Positions 1 to 8,456 of a stretch of 64,000 nt of DNA are shown one piece after another (position 1 is the stretch's first letter; each line of letters starts with the position of its first letter). The stretch is from Rhodoferax_B ferrireducens_A. Its GTDB lineage: Bacteria; Pseudomonadota; Gammaproteobacteria; Burkholderiales; Burkholderiaceae_C. The notes below the pieces were generated by a model. The model was not told where the DNA came from. It saw only the letters and a program-made list of their open reading frames with translations, and made no database searches. A program made the translations under genes and the position numbers. The stretch covers positions 1 through 64,000 of the forward strand of contig NZ_JAVDXT010000003.1 in the NCBI RefSeq assembly GCF_031458075.1, in the 5' to 3' direction.

Positions 1-200
1 TCGCAGCCGAAGGCGCCGGCGGCGTCCACGATCTCGGCCCCGGCAGCTGTATAGGCGGCATCGGTCACGCTGGCGGCGATGCCGGCACCGCTTTGTACGC
101 GTACCGTATGGCCAAGCGCTGCGAGCTTCTTGGCGGTTTCGGGGGTCAGGGCAACTCGGGTTTCTCCGGTCGCCGTCTCTTGCGGCACGCCTATCAGCAT
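1..200 (-). CDS. pntAA: NAD(P) transhydrogenase alpha subunit, N-terminal part (partial, 3' end outside window)
   Basis: Reading leftward from the ATG at 200, the frame stays open to the window edge and encodes a protein beginning MLIGVPQETATGETRVALTP, then a run containing AKKLAALGHTVRVQSGAG. This is the N-terminal alanine dehydrogenase/PntA domain of the proton-translocating transhydrogenase, which exchanges hydride between NADH and NADP+ at the inner membrane. The start is supported by a GAGGAG Shine-Dalgarno about 6 bases upstream. Only about 66 codons are present, so the NAD-binding Rossmann part and the partner subunits are outside. Identification rests on recognisable family sequence; I am confident of the family. 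Confidence 0.88.
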   Translation of the reverse strand, partial: MLIGVPQETATGETRVALTPETAKKLAALGHTVRVQSGAGIAASVTDAAYTAAGAEIVDAAGAFGC

Positions 201-246
201 TCTTGTCTCCTCGGGTCTTGCATTTCGGAAGGGCTGGCCGCAGCTG

Positions 247-275
247 GCAAATGGGGAGTTAAGCCCCGCATTTGC
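247..275 (-). other. Inverted repeat in the pntAA leader
   Basis: GCAAATG and CATTTGC arms with adjacent G/C runs enclose a short loop, 47 bases upstream of the pntAA start. It could be a leader hairpin or a regulator site. No T-tract follows, so a terminator is unlikely. Function unknown. Confidence 0.3.
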
Positions 276-431
276 TTGCCGCAGACAGCCGTGTTCGGTA
301 AAGAAAATCGCAACGGTGTGCAGTTTTCTCGAAAAATGGCCTGCTTCTTATCCGACCAAGCTTAACTGACTTTGGCCACCCGCCAGACCCGCGACCCAAC
401 ATGCGTGACAGGCTCTCCGCATAATGGGCGC

Positions 432-905
432 ATGAAACCCCGATGGAAACCCAGCGTCACGGTAGCTGCCGTGGTCGAGCACGAAGGCCGCTTCCTGCTG
501 GTCGAAGAACGCATGCCCGAAGGCCTGAAGCTGAACAACCCGGCCGGCCATTTGGAGCCCGGCGAGTCCCTGGCCGAAGCCTGCGCGCGCGAAGCGCTGG
601 AAGAAACCGCCTACTTGTTCAGCCCCAGCGCCCTGGTCGGTGTGTACCAGGCCCGACTGCACAACCCCAGCACCCGGCAGACCACGACCTATTTGCGCTT
701 TGCCTTTTGCGGCACGCTGGGCGCGTTCCAGCCGGAACGCAAATTGGACCGCGGCATTGTGCGCACCCTGTGGATGGCGCCGGACGAGATCCGCGCCAGC
801 ACCGCACGGCACCGTAGCCCGCTGCTGCTGCGCTGCATCGAGGACTACCTGGCCGGCCGGCGTTACCCGCTGGATCTGGTGTACACCGCGCCCGACGAGG
901 GCTAA
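432..905 (+). CDS. Nudix hydrolase, NudJ-like (phosphatase of pyrimidine/thiamine pyrophosphates)
   Basis: A 157-residue single-domain Nudix protein. The Nudix box is clear (residues about 36-58: GHLEPGE, seven residues, then REALEETA), with the usual Gly after the EE-x replaced by Ala. The N-terminal TVAAVV strand and the C-terminal RSPLLLRCI...RYPLDLV stretch resemble E. coli NudJ, which hydrolyses HMP-pyrophosphate, thiamine pyrophosphate and nucleoside di/triphosphates. The ATG at 432 is chosen because homology starts at KPSVTVAA; an upstream in-frame start at 372 would add 20 unlikely residues. The gene converges with the reductase-like gene, and their stop codons overlap (902-905). In E. 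coli nudJ sits beside mnmA; here mnmA is 10 kb away. Substrate is inferred from similarity only. Confidence 0.78.
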   Translation: MKPRWKPSVTVAAVVEHEGRFLLVEERMPEGLKLNNPAGHLEPGESLAEACAREALEETAYLFSPSALVGVYQARLHNPSTRQTTTYLRFAFCGTLGAFQPERKLDRGIVRTLWMAPDEIRASTARHRSPLLLRCIEDYLAGRRYPLDLVYTAPDEG

Positions 906-1885
906 GCCGCCGGATACAGGCCCTGCACCCGTGCGTGCAAACGCGCCAGGCCTAGCAGGGCATCCAGAAACGGCGTGTCCACGCCGGTCAGTCGGCCCAG
1001 CTCCTGCACCGCGCTGACCAGCGCGTCCAACTCCACCGACTTGCCGGCCTCCACATCCTGCAGCATCGAGGTCTTGAAAGCCCCCAGCTTGCGGGTGATG
1101 GCATGCCGGTCTTCGGGCTGCTGGTCTATCGGGATGCCGATGCGCAGGCCGATTTCCTTGGCCTCCAGCATCACCCGGCTGGTGAAGCCGCAGACCAGCG
1201 GATCGGCCATGATCAGGTCGGTGGTGGCACCGGTGATCGCGCTCACCGGGTTGACCGTCATATTGCCCCATAGCTTGAACCAGACGTCTTTCTGTATGCA
1301 CTCGGACACCGGCGCATCGAAACCGGCACGCGCCAGCAGTTCGGCCAGCTGCTGCAGCCGCGCACTGCGCCCGCCCGCCGGCTCGCCCAGGATCAGCTTG
1401 TTGCCGAAATGGTGTTGCACCAGGCCAGGCGCGGACACCGAGGTGCCCGCATGCACCACGCAACCTATGAGCTGCGCTGCCGGTAGGGCCGCGGCAATCG
1501 CACCCGTGGGGTCCACCGCGCGCAGCGGCGTGCCCTGGTAGGCACCGCCAAAGCCCTGGAAGAACCACCAAGGCACGCCGTTCATCGCCGTCAGCACCAG
1601 GGTCTGCGGCCCCAGCAGCGGCGCAATGCTGCGCGCCACCTCGGCCAGGGCCGGGGCTTTGACGGCCAGCACCACCAGGTCTTGCACACCGAGCGCGGCC
1701 GGGTTGTCCGACGCCTGCACCGGCACCCGCAGCAGTTGGCCTTCTTGCTGCAATTGCAAACCTTGCGATTGCAGTGCCGCCAAGGTGGCGCCGCGCGCCA
1801 CCACGCTCACCGGTTCGCCGATGGCCGCCAGCCGCGCACCGATCCAGCCGCCGATGGCACCTGCGCCATAAATACAAATTTTCAT
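902..1885 (-). CDS. 2-dehydropantoate 2-reductase family (ketopantoate reductase, PanE/ApbA-like)
   Basis: 327 residues, starting MKICIYGAGAIGG with the GxGxxG dinucleotide-binding loop at residues 7-12. The C-terminal ApbA domain is present (KDVWFKLWGNM, then NPVSAITGATTD, with the family's catalytic Lys and Asn/Ser region). The family reduces ketopantoate to pantoate with NADPH in pantothenate/CoA synthesis. Many paralogues act on other 2-oxo acids. The gene is the last in the minus-strand run behind the homoprotocatechuate genes, separated from them by an intergenic repeat, so it may be a catabolic paralogue rather than the biosynthetic panE. ATG at 1885 is preferred over the TTG one codon upstream. 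Confidence 0.75.
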   Translation of the reverse strand: MKICIYGAGAIGGWIGARLAAIGEPVSVVARGATLAALQSQGLQLQQEGQLLRVPVQASDNPAALGVQDLVVLAVKAPALAEVARSIAPLLGPQTLVLTAMNGVPWWFFQGFGGAYQGTPLRAVDPTGAIAAALPAAQLIGCVVHAGTSVSAPGLVQHHFGNKLILGEPAGGRSARLQQLAELLARAGFDAPVSECIQKDVWFKLWGNMTVNPVSAITGATTDLIMADPLVCGFTSRVMLEAKEIGLRIGIPIDQQPEDRHAITRKLGAFKTSMLQDVEAGKSVELDALVSAVQELGRLTGVDTPFLDALLGLARLHARVQGLYPAA

Positions 1886-1886
1886 C

Positions 1887-1942
1887 AAAAGGCCTTTCAG
1901 CGCAGCTAATACCTGCGCTATTAGCTATATTTTCAAGAGCAA
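1887..1942 (+). repeat. Intergenic repeat copy 1 (Comamonadaceae-type structured repeat)
   Basis: Matches the dispersed repeat described in the findings: an AGGCCT-like head, then AGCGC, about 10 variable bases, CTGCGC, and a tail containing AGCTAT. It lies between the fumarylacetoacetate-hydrolase-fold gene and the panE-like gene. Confidence 0.7.
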
Positions 1943-1965
1943 ATTAGTTATCCAGTTTAGCGGCC

Positions 1966-2910
1966 TCAGGGCTTGCCAGCGGCGCGGTAGTTGGCCTTGA
2001 AGCGCTCCGGCACGCGCTCGTCAAAGCCGAAGGCAACGCGCCGCACCTCGGGGCTGTCGTTGGGCTGGTGGCCCACACCCAGGGCCGAGGCGCGCGGCGC
2101 GGGGATGGCCACCACCGTGCCCGCCAGGCGGCCCAGGCCGGTGATCTCGCATTCCACCAGATCGCCCGGGTCGACCGAGCGCGAGTGGCAGGGCGTGCCC
2201 ATCAAGATCACGTCACCCGGCAGCAGGGTGATGTGGCGGGCGATGTCGGCGATCACGTAGTGTGGGCCCCAGATCGTCTCGTCGCCGATATGCGCCTCCT
2301 GCACCACCTGGCCGTTGCGGTAGGTGCGCAGGGTCTGGGCGAACAGGTCCACGCCCTTGACGATGCCGGGGCCGATGGGCAGCAAGGTGTCGGCGCCCTT
2401 GACGCGCAGCATGCTGCCCTGGTCGGTGTCGCGGTAGTTTTGCAGGCCCATATCGAGCGCCGGGCAGAAGCCTTCGATGTAGTCCCAGGCCTCGTCGGGC
2501 AGCACGTTGCGGCAGGTCTTGCTGATCACCACGGCGTACTCGCCTTCGTAGTTCAGGTACAGGCTGTCGGCGGGTTTCAGGATCTCGCAGCCGTGGCCGT
2601 TGACCGAGGTCGCCGGCTTGGTGAAGTAGGTCGGCGTCTCGGTGGGCTTGGGCTGGTTGCGGGTCTCGAAGCTGCGCGAGCTGTACGAGATGTGCACGGC
2701 GATGATCTTGCTCGGTGCCACCGGCGGCAGGTGCTGCACGGTGGCCGGGTCGACCACGCGGCCGTCGTCCAGGCGCAACTTGCCCTGGTCAGCACCGTCT
2801 TCGATGAGGGTGCCCCAATAGGCGCTGCCGCCCACCAGCACGCGACGCCGCTCGACGCGCGGGCCGCGCATCACGGCCGGGAGTTCTTGCAGGGGGAATT
2901 CGAAGTTCAT
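1966..2910 (-). CDS. Fumarylacetoacetate hydrolase family protein, probable homoprotocatechuate-pathway decarboxylase/isomerase (HpaG/HpcE-like)
   Basis: 314 residues. The FAH fold core follows an N-terminal cap of about 85 residues. The metal-binding Glu pair is visible in LYLNYEGEYAVVISK, and the later LPGDVILMGTP and GDLVECEI motifs are typical of the family. In homoprotocatechuate degradation, proteins of this fold decarboxylate 5-carboxymethyl-2-oxo-hex-3-ene-1,7-dioate and/or isomerise its precursor. It overlaps the dioxygenase gene by 4 bases (ATGA), so the two are translationally coupled and part of one operon with hpaE, hpaI and hpaH. It is a single-domain form, shorter than the bifunctional E. 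coli HpcE (about 430 residues), and no separate HpaF isomerase is in the window. The exact step is inferred from context. Confidence 0.8.
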   Translation of the reverse strand: MNFEFPLQELPAVMRGPRVERRRVLVGGSAYWGTLIEDGADQGKLRLDDGRVVDPATVQHLPPVAPSKIIAVHISYSSRSFETRNQPKPTETPTYFTKPATSVNGHGCEILKPADSLYLNYEGEYAVVISKTCRNVLPDEAWDYIEGFCPALDMGLQNYRDTDQGSMLRVKGADTLLPIGPGIVKGVDLFAQTLRTYRNGQVVQEAHIGDETIWGPHYVIADIARHITLLPGDVILMGTPCHSRSVDPGDLVECEITGLGRLAGTVVAIPAPRASALGVGHQPNDSPEVRRVAFGFDERVPERFKANYRAAGKP

Positions 2911-3782
2911 GCTGTCTCCTGGTCAAACCAGATGTGGATATTGCCGGTGCCGCGGGCGTTTTCGTAGGCGGAAAGCGGCTCGCCCTTGGCGCGGCAGGCG
3001 GCCCCGCCCATGGCGCCCAGCATCTGCAGGTAGTGCGCGCCAAACGCCTCCCAGGGTTTCTTGCGGTACTCATCGTCCCAGCGCTCCAGCACCGCGTCGT
3101 GCCGGCCCTGCTGCATCAGCGCGATGGCGCCCTTGTCGCTGGCGATGTTCTCGGGCCGCGAGACATTGCTCTCGTGGAAGATGCGCGGGTGGTTTGGCGT
3201 CCAGTCGATGGGGTTGAACTTGTGGCTCAGGGCGCCGGAGGCCAGCAAGAGCACCTTCAAGTCGCTACGGCGCACCGCTTCGCCAATCGCCTCGCCGGAC
3301 TTCAGAAAATGCGTCCAGTCGCAGTTCTGGCAGGAGCTGACCGTGACCACCGGCGTATCGATCAACTCCAGGCGCAAATGCTTGACCAGGTTGATGGTGG
3401 CGTATTGTTTGCCCAGCTCGGGGTGGTTGATGGCGCGGTTGTAGCCGCCCTGCTCGCGCGAGACGGCCTCGATGGCCAGCGCCAACTCCGGGTGGCCGCG
3501 GTAGTCGTAGGGCACGCCGTGCAGATACCAGGGCATTTCGTCCGAGATGTAGTTGCCCTGGTAGCGCGCCGCGCCGTCCACCAGGTGGTAGCCGGTGGTG
3601 AACCAATGGCTGTCGAAGACCAGCACCACATCCGGTTGGGCGGCGGCGATCTTCTCGCGCAGCCGGGCATAGCCGGGGATCAGGTCCGAGTCCGAGCCTG
3701 CGCCCTGCAGCACACGAAACTCTTCGCACTGCATCAGGCCGGGGTGGTGTGAAACCAGGGCTGCGCCCACGATGTGTCCCAT
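2907..3782 (-). CDS. hpaD: 3,4-dihydroxyphenylacetate (homoprotocatechuate) 2,3-dioxygenase, class III extradiol type
   Basis: 291 residues of the LigB-type extradiol dioxygenase family. The N-terminal VSHHPGL carries the first iron-binding His, VVLVFDSHWF the second, and LLASGALSHKF matches the conserved LASGSLSH stretch of HpaD. Length fits E. coli HpaD (about 283). The enzyme uses Fe(II) and O2 to open the homoprotocatechuate ring, giving 5-carboxymethyl-2-hydroxymuconate semialdehyde, the substrate of the aldehyde dehydrogenase encoded just upstream in the transcript. Its Shine-Dalgarno (AAGGAG) lies at the end of the intergenic repeat copy that separates it from hpaE. Related LigB enzymes act on other catechols, but the neighbours fix the pathway well. 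Confidence 0.85.
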   Translation of the reverse strand: MGHIVGAALVSHHPGLMQCEEFRVLQGAGSDSDLIPGYARLREKIAAAQPDVVLVFDSHWFTTGYHLVDGAARYQGNYISDEMPWYLHGVPYDYRGHPELALAIEAVSREQGGYNRAINHPELGKQYATINLVKHLRLELIDTPVVTVSSCQNCDWTHFLKSGEAIGEAVRRSDLKVLLLASGALSHKFNPIDWTPNHPRIFHESNVSRPENIASDKGAIALMQQGRHDAVLERWDDEYRKKPWEAFGAHYLQMLGAMGGAACRAKGEPLSAYENARGTGNIHIWFDQETA

Positions 3783-3785
3783 GCT

Positions 3786-3842
3786 TACTCCTTATTTGAT
3801 AGCTACTAGCGCAATTACTCCCTGCGCTAGCGGGTGTTTTTG
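3786..3842 (-). repeat. Intergenic repeat copy 2, carrying the hpaD ribosome-binding site
   Basis: The element reads on the minus strand with the AGCGC...GCGC core and an AGCTATC tail, continuing into AAGGAG a few bases before the hpaD start. It lies between hpaE and hpaD. Confidence 0.7.
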
Positions 3843-3853
3843 CATAAAAGTGG

Positions 3854-5329
3854 TCAGCGCTGGCTGAAGCTGGCGCGGAAGGGCTTTTTCGGCACCACCA
3901 CGTCCTTGATGTCGCAGAAGAACTCAAAACTCCAGTGGCCGCCCTCGCGGCCGATGCCGCTGCGCTTGATGCCGCCAAACGGCGCGGCCAGATCGCGGAT
4001 GCCGAAGCTGTTGACCCAGATGAAGCCGGTACGCACCTGCTGCGCAATCGCCGTGGCGTGTTCGGTCGCGCCATAGCAGACACCGCCCAGGCCGTAGTCG
4101 GTGCCGTTGGCCATCTCGATCAGCTCCGCATCGCTGTCGAAGGTCTGCAAGGTCAGCACCGGGCCGAAGACTTCGTTCTGCACGATTTCGCTGTCTTGCC
4201 GCAGGTTCGTCAGCATGGTCGGCTGGTAGTACTGGGCACCGAAGGGATGCGGTGCGCCGCCCCACAGCAGCTCGGCACCGTCGGCCAGCGCGCGCTGCAC
4301 AAAGCCCTGCACGCGCTCCACTTGCCGCGGATGGATGATGGGGCCGACCTCGGTGGCGGCATCGCGCGGGTCACCCACGTTCAGCTTGTCCACATAGCTA
4401 CGCATGGCCGCCACAAACGCATCGCGCACCTTGCCGTGCACCAGGAAGCGCGTGCCCGCCAGACACACCTGGCCGGCGTTGCGGTACATCAGCGCGCCGG
4501 TGGCGGCAGCGTTGTCGATGTCGGCATCTTCCAGCACGATGAAGGGCGACTTGCCGCCCAGCTCCAGGCTGCAGGGCACGAGGTTCGCACCGGCGGCCTG
4601 GGCGATCCACTTGGCGGTGGGCACCGAGCCGGTGAAGGACACGCGGGCCAGGCGCGGGTCGGACACCAGCTTGGCCCCAGTGCTGGCACCGCTGCCCTGC
4701 ACGATGTTGAACACACCCGGTGGCAGGCCGGCGGCATGGGCGCAGTCGGCCAGCAGGCTGCTGGTCAGCGGCGCCCATTCGGGCGGCTTGACGATCACCG
4801 TGTTGCCGGCGGCCAGCGCCGGCCCCAGCTTCCAGGTGGCCAGCATCAGCGGCGCGTTCCAGGGCGTGATGATGGCCACCACGCCGGCCGGGTCGTGGCG
4901 CACGATGTGGGTGGCTTGCGCGGTCTCGATAGGCTGGTCTTGCAAGGTCAGCGCGTGTTCGGCGAACCAGCTGAGGTTGAGCATGGCGCGCGGCACCACG
5001 CCGTGCTGCATGCGCGACAGCAGCACGCCGGCGTCGGTGGATTCGAGCTGGCAGAAGGCCTCGGAGCGCTTGCCGATTTCCGCCGCAAAACGGTCCAGGT
5101 AAGGCTTGCGCTCGGTGGCGCTGAGCGCGCTCCAGGCGGGGAAGGCTGCCGCCGCGGCGCTGATGGCCGCGTCCACATGGGCGGCCGTGCCTTCGCTGAT
5201 GCGGCCCAGCAGGCTTTGGTCGATGGGGCAGTGCAGATCGAACAGCACGTCGGAGGCCACGCGCTGGCCGTTGATGTAGTGGTGCGGCGAGACACTGTGG
5301 CCCGCGACGCTGAGGGTTTCGGAATTCAT
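3854..5329 (-). CDS. hpaE: 5-carboxymethyl-2-hydroxymuconate semialdehyde dehydrogenase
   Basis: 491 residues, full-length NAD-dependent aldehyde dehydrogenase. IITPWNAPLMLATWK and SFTGSVPTAKWIAQ form the cofactor site, LELGGKSPFIVLEDAD carries the general-base Glu, and NAGQVCLAGTRFLV the nucleophilic Cys. FGPVLTLQTFD is also typical. The enzyme oxidises the ring-cleavage semialdehyde made by HpaD to the dicarboxylate that is next isomerised and decarboxylated. The assignment among aldehyde dehydrogenases comes from being sandwiched between hpaD and the hpaI/hpaH genes. ATG at 5329 has an AGGAG at the end of the upstream repeat element. Confidence 0.85.
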   Translation of the reverse strand: MNSETLSVAGHSVSPHHYINGQRVASDVLFDLHCPIDQSLLGRISEGTAAHVDAAISAAAAAFPAWSALSATERKPYLDRFAAEIGKRSEAFCQLESTDAGVLLSRMQHGVVPRAMLNLSWFAEHALTLQDQPIETAQATHIVRHDPAGVVAIITPWNAPLMLATWKLGPALAAGNTVIVKPPEWAPLTSSLLADCAHAAGLPPGVFNIVQGSGASTGAKLVSDPRLARVSFTGSVPTAKWIAQAAGANLVPCSLELGGKSPFIVLEDADIDNAAATGALMYRNAGQVCLAGTRFLVHGKVRDAFVAAMRSYVDKLNVGDPRDAATEVGPIIHPRQVERVQGFVQRALADGAELLWGGAPHPFGAQYYQPTMLTNLRQDSEIVQNEVFGPVLTLQTFDSDAELIEMANGTDYGLGGVCYGATEHATAIAQQVRTGFIWVNSFGIRDLAAPFGGIKRSGIGREGGHWSFEFFCDIKDVVVPKKPFRASFSQR

Positions 5330-5337
5330 GGTTACTC

Positions 5338-5390
5338 CTAAATTAATAGCTTCTTGCGCATATCAAATAAGCGCTAGAGGCCAATTTCAT
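5338..5390 (-). repeat. Intergenic repeat copy 3, carrying the hpaE ribosome-binding site
   Basis: On the minus strand: GGCCTCTAGCGCTTATTTG, a GCGCAAGAAGCTATT core and tail, then AGGAG directly before the hpaE start. Sits between the FAD-linked oxidase gene and hpaE. Confidence 0.7.
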
Positions 5391-6802
5391 TCAAATTTCA
5401 GCAGCTTGCCGGGGTTCATCAGCCCCTGCGGGTCCAGCGCCTGTTTGATGCGCCGCATCAGCTGCAGCTCCAGCGGCGGCTTGTAGCGGGCCGACGCATC
5501 GCGGCGCAGCACGCCCAGGCCGTGCTCGGCCGAGATCGAACCATCGAAGGCGTGCACCGCGTCGTGCACCAGCTGGTTCAGCGGGGCTTCGAGTGCCAGG
5601 AATTCGGCCACCTGCTCTGGCCCGCTACCGGGCTGGGGCGAGGCGTTGTAGTGCAGGTTGCCGTCGCCCAGGTGGCCGAAGGTCACCTGCCGCACTTGCG
5701 GAAACTGCGCGGCGATCAGCGCATCGGTGCTGGCGATGAAGGCCGGGATGCGCGAGATCGGCAACGCGATGTCGTGCTTGATGGTCTTGCTCTCGGCGGC
5801 TTGCGCTTCGGAGATGTTTTCGCGCAGTGCCCACAGCGCCTCGGACTGGGCCAGGTTGGTGGCGAGCGCGGCGTCTGTCACCCACTCGCTCTCCATCGTC
5901 GCTTCGAGCAGGCCTTCCATGGCCTCTGCCGCCTGCGCTTCGCCGGTGCTGGCCGACAGCTCCAGCAGCACATACCAGGGCGATACCTCGGCCAGCGGGC
6001 GGCGCGTGCCGGGGATGTGCTGCAGCACCAGCGCCACGCAGGTGTCGCTGAGGATTTCAAACGCCGTGAGCCCCGCGCCCAGCCGCGCCTGCGCCAGGCC
6101 CAGCAGATCCAGCGCCTGCTGCGGACTCGGCACGGCCACCAACGCCACCACTTGCGCGGCAGGCAAGGGGAAGAGCTTGAGCACGGCGGCGGTGATCACG
6201 CCCAGCGTGCCCTCGGAGCCGATGTACAGATCGCGCAGGTCGTAGCCGGTGTTGTCCTTGCGCAGGTTGCGCAGGCCGTTCCAGAGTTCGCCCTCGGCGG
6301 TCACCACCTCCAGCCCCAGGCACAGCTCGCGCGCATTGCCGTAGCGCAGCACCTGCACGCCGCCGGCATTGCTGGCCAGGTTGCCGCCTATGGTGCAGGT
6401 GCCTTCGGCCGCCAGGCTCAGCGGGAACAAACGGCCTGCGGCTTTGGCAGCCTCTTGCACCTGCAACAGCGTGACGCCGGCTTCGACCAGTAGGGTGTTG
6501 TTCAGTGGGTCGATGGCACGGATCTGGTTCAGGCGGGTCAGCGATAAAACGATGGGCAGAGGGTCGGATGCAGCCTCTGGCACCGAGCCGCCCGAGAGGC
6601 CAGTGTTGCCGCCTTGCGGCACCACTGGCACACGATGCGCGTGGCACCAGGCGACCACCTTCGCCACCTCGTCGGCGCTGTCGGGCTGCGCCACGGCCAG
6701 GGCTTGGCCAGTCCATTTGCCGCGGTAGTCGGTCAGAAAAGGAGCGGCGTCGGCCCCGGTGAGCAGCCGGCCGCTGAAGGCGGAGCGCAAGGATTCAAGC
6801 AT
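5387..6802 (-). CDS. FAD-binding oxidoreductase of the D-lactate/D-2-hydroxyglutarate dehydrogenase (GlcD-like) family
   Basis: 471 residues. The N-terminal FAD_binding_4 domain has VPQGGNTGLSGGSVP and CTIGGNLASNAGG. The C-terminal FAD-oxidase domain has VTFGHLGDGNLHYN and SISAEHGLG, the metal/substrate motifs of D-2-hydroxyacid dehydrogenases. It oxidises a 2-hydroxy acid to the 2-oxo acid, passing electrons to a carrier. ATG at 6802 is chosen because homology begins at MLESLRSAFSG; the longer frame to 6985 overlaps hpaI. Spacing to the hpaI stop is one base, so it is in the operon. It is not part of the textbook homoprotocatechuate pathway; it may process a side product or the 2-hydroxy acid form of a pathway intermediate. 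Confidence 0.8.
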   Translation of the reverse strand: MLESLRSAFSGRLLTGADAAPFLTDYRGKWTGQALAVAQPDSADEVAKVVAWCHAHRVPVVPQGGNTGLSGGSVPEAASDPLPIVLSLTRLNQIRAIDPLNNTLLVEAGVTLLQVQEAAKAAGRLFPLSLAAEGTCTIGGNLASNAGGVQVLRYGNARELCLGLEVVTAEGELWNGLRNLRKDNTGYDLRDLYIGSEGTLGVITAAVLKLFPLPAAQVVALVAVPSPQQALDLLGLAQARLGAGLTAFEILSDTCVALVLQHIPGTRRPLAEVSPWYVLLELSASTGEAQAAEAMEGLLEATMESEWVTDAALATNLAQSEALWALRENISEAQAAESKTIKHDIALPISRIPAFIASTDALIAAQFPQVRQVTFGHLGDGNLHYNASPQPGSGPEQVAEFLALEAPLNQLVHDAVHAFDGSISAEHGLGVLRRDASARYKPPLELQLMRRIKQALDPQGLMNPGKLLKFE

Positions 6803-6803
6803 C

Positions 6804-7604
6804 TCAGTAGGCTCCACTCGCCGCGGCCATGGGTGCCGCCTGTTTGAACTGCGCCGCCAGCGCGGCAGTCGCCCGCACCAGCAAAGAGGTGTCCACCCCC
6901 ACGGCGACAAAGCGCGCGCCCAGTGCCAGGTAGTGCCGGGCCAGGGTTTCATCTGCGCACAGGATGCCGGGCGCCTTGCCTGCATGCAGGATGCGGGCTA
7001 TGGCATGGTCAATCGCAGCCCTCACCTCGGGATGCGCGGGCTGGCCCAGGTAGCCCATGGAGGCCGACAAGTCCGCCGGACCGATGAACACGCCGTCCAC
7101 GCCCTCGACCGCCGCAATCGCGTCGATCTGCTGCAAGGCGGCCAGCGACTCGACCTGGACCAACAGGCAGACACGCTCGTTGGCTTCCTGCAGGTAGTTC
7201 GGGTAACGCGACCAGCGCGCCGAACGGGCGATGGCGCTGCCCACGCCGCGCAGGCCCTGCGGTGGGTAGCGCATGGCGCGCACCAGGGCGGCGGCCTGTT
7301 CGGCCGACTCAACCATGGGCACCAGCACGGTGGTGGCGCCGATGTCCAGCACCTGCTTGATCAGCGCCGCGTCGCCGTGCGGCACGCGCACCACCGGGTG
7401 CGTGGGGTAGGCCGCCACGCTTTGCAGCGCGGCCAGCAGGCTGCGCAGGTCGTTGGGTGCGTGCTCGCCGTCGAGCAGCAGCCAATCGAAGCCACTGCCG
7501 GCGCAGATTTCAGCCGCGTAGGGGTCGGCCAGGGCTTGCCACAGGCCGATTTGCACCTCGCCGCGGGCCAGGGCCTGCTTGAACAGGTTGTCAGGGGTTT
7601 GCAT
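6804..7604 (-). CDS. hpaI: 4-hydroxy-2-oxoheptanedioate aldolase
   Basis: 266 residues of the HpcH/HpaI class II pyruvate aldolase family. IGLWQALADPYAAEICAG, FDWLLLDGEHAPND and the metal site in QVESLAALQQIDAIAAVEGV followed by DGVFIGPADLS are all present. It cleaves 4-hydroxy-2-oxoheptanedioate to pyruvate and succinic semialdehyde, the last step of homoprotocatechuate degradation. Length matches E. coli HpaI (262). ATG at 7604 is used; the frame continues upstream into hpaH but has no family similarity there. Located 11 bases after hpaH. Confidence 0.9.
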   Translation of the reverse strand: MQTPDNLFKQALARGEVQIGLWQALADPYAAEICAGSGFDWLLLDGEHAPNDLRSLLAALQSVAAYPTHPVVRVPHGDAALIKQVLDIGATTVLVPMVESAEQAAALVRAMRYPPQGLRGVGSAIARSARWSRYPNYLQEANERVCLLVQVESLAALQQIDAIAAVEGVDGVFIGPADLSASMGYLGQPAHPEVRAAIDHAIARILHAGKAPGILCADETLARHYLALGARFVAVGVDTSLLVRATAALAAQFKQAAPMAAASGAY

Positions 7605-7615
7605 GGCGTGCGGCC

Positions 7616-8419
7616 TCACATGAAGCGGAAGGAAATCGCCCCCAGCGGACCGTAGTCCGCATGGAAGGTGTCGCCCGCCGCCCCGGCCACCGGGCGGGTG
7701 AACGAGCCGCCCAGCACCACCTCGCCTGCGGCCAGGCCTTCGCCGTGGGCGCTGAGCTTGTTGGCCAGCCAGGCCACGCCATGGGCCGGGTGGTTCAGCA
7801 CGGCGGCGGCCAGGCCGCTTTCTTCGATCACGCCGTTCTTGTAGAGCAGCGCGCCGCACCAGCGCAGGTCTACCGCGTCGGGCTTGACCGGGCGACCACC
7901 CATGACGATGCCGGCATTGGCAGCGTTATCGGCAATCGTGTCGAGCACCTTGCGCGGAGCCTGGGTCACGCGGTCGAGCTGCTCGATGCGGGCGTCGATG
8001 ATCTCCAGTGCCGGCACCACGTAGTCGGTGGCGGCCAGCACCTCAAAAATCGTCACATTCGGGCCGCGCAAGGGCTTGCCCAGGATGAAGGCCAGCTCGA
8101 CCTCGACGCGCGGCAGGATGAAGCGCTGCACCGGGATGTCGGCGCCCTCGGGGAACAGCATGTCGTCGGTCATGGCGCCGTAGTCGGGCTCGGTGATCTG
8201 CGACGAAATCTGCATGGCGCGCGAGGTCAGGCCGATCTTGTGGCCCAGGATGCTGCGACCCTCGTCCCGCTTGATCTGCACCCAGGCGCGCTGGATGGCG
8301 TAGCTGTCGGCCAGCTCCATCGCCGGGTAGCGTTTGGAGAAATGCGCAACCTGTACACGGGTCTGTTCCGCCTGGTGCAGTTCGCGCGCCAAGGCCTGGT
8401 GGATATCGGGGGTCAGCAT
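7616..8419 (-). CDS. hpaH: 2-oxo-hept-4-ene-1,7-dioate hydratase
   Basis: 267 residues, the same length as E. coli HpaH/HpcG, with family stretches GHKIGLTSRAMQ, DYGAMTDDMLF, EVELAFILGKPLRGP and ALEIIDARIEQLDRVTQAPRK. The enzyme adds water to 2-oxohept-4-ene-1,7-dioate, forming the substrate of HpaI, and is structurally related to the MhpD/FAH fold. It is the first catabolic gene after the Bug receptor gene and precedes hpaI by 11 bases. Confidence 0.9.
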   Translation of the reverse strand: MLTPDIHQALARELHQAEQTRVQVAHFSKRYPAMELADSYAIQRAWVQIKRDEGRSILGHKIGLTSRAMQISSQITEPDYGAMTDDMLFPEGADIPVQRFILPRVEVELAFILGKPLRGPNVTIFEVLAATDYVVPALEIIDARIEQLDRVTQAPRKVLDTIADNAANAGIVMGGRPVKPDAVDLRWCGALLYKNGVIEESGLAAAVLNHPAHGVAWLANKLSAHGEGLAAGEVVLGGSFTRPVAGAAGDTFHADYGPLGAISFRFM

Positions 8420-8456
8420 GTGGGGGATTCCTTGCTACTTTGGGTGGCCCGGGGGC

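Noticed and set aside
3265..4083. A 272-codon minus-strand frame between hpaE and hpaD
   Set aside because: It overlaps both real genes out of frame and crosses an intergenic repeat; its sequence has no family pattern.
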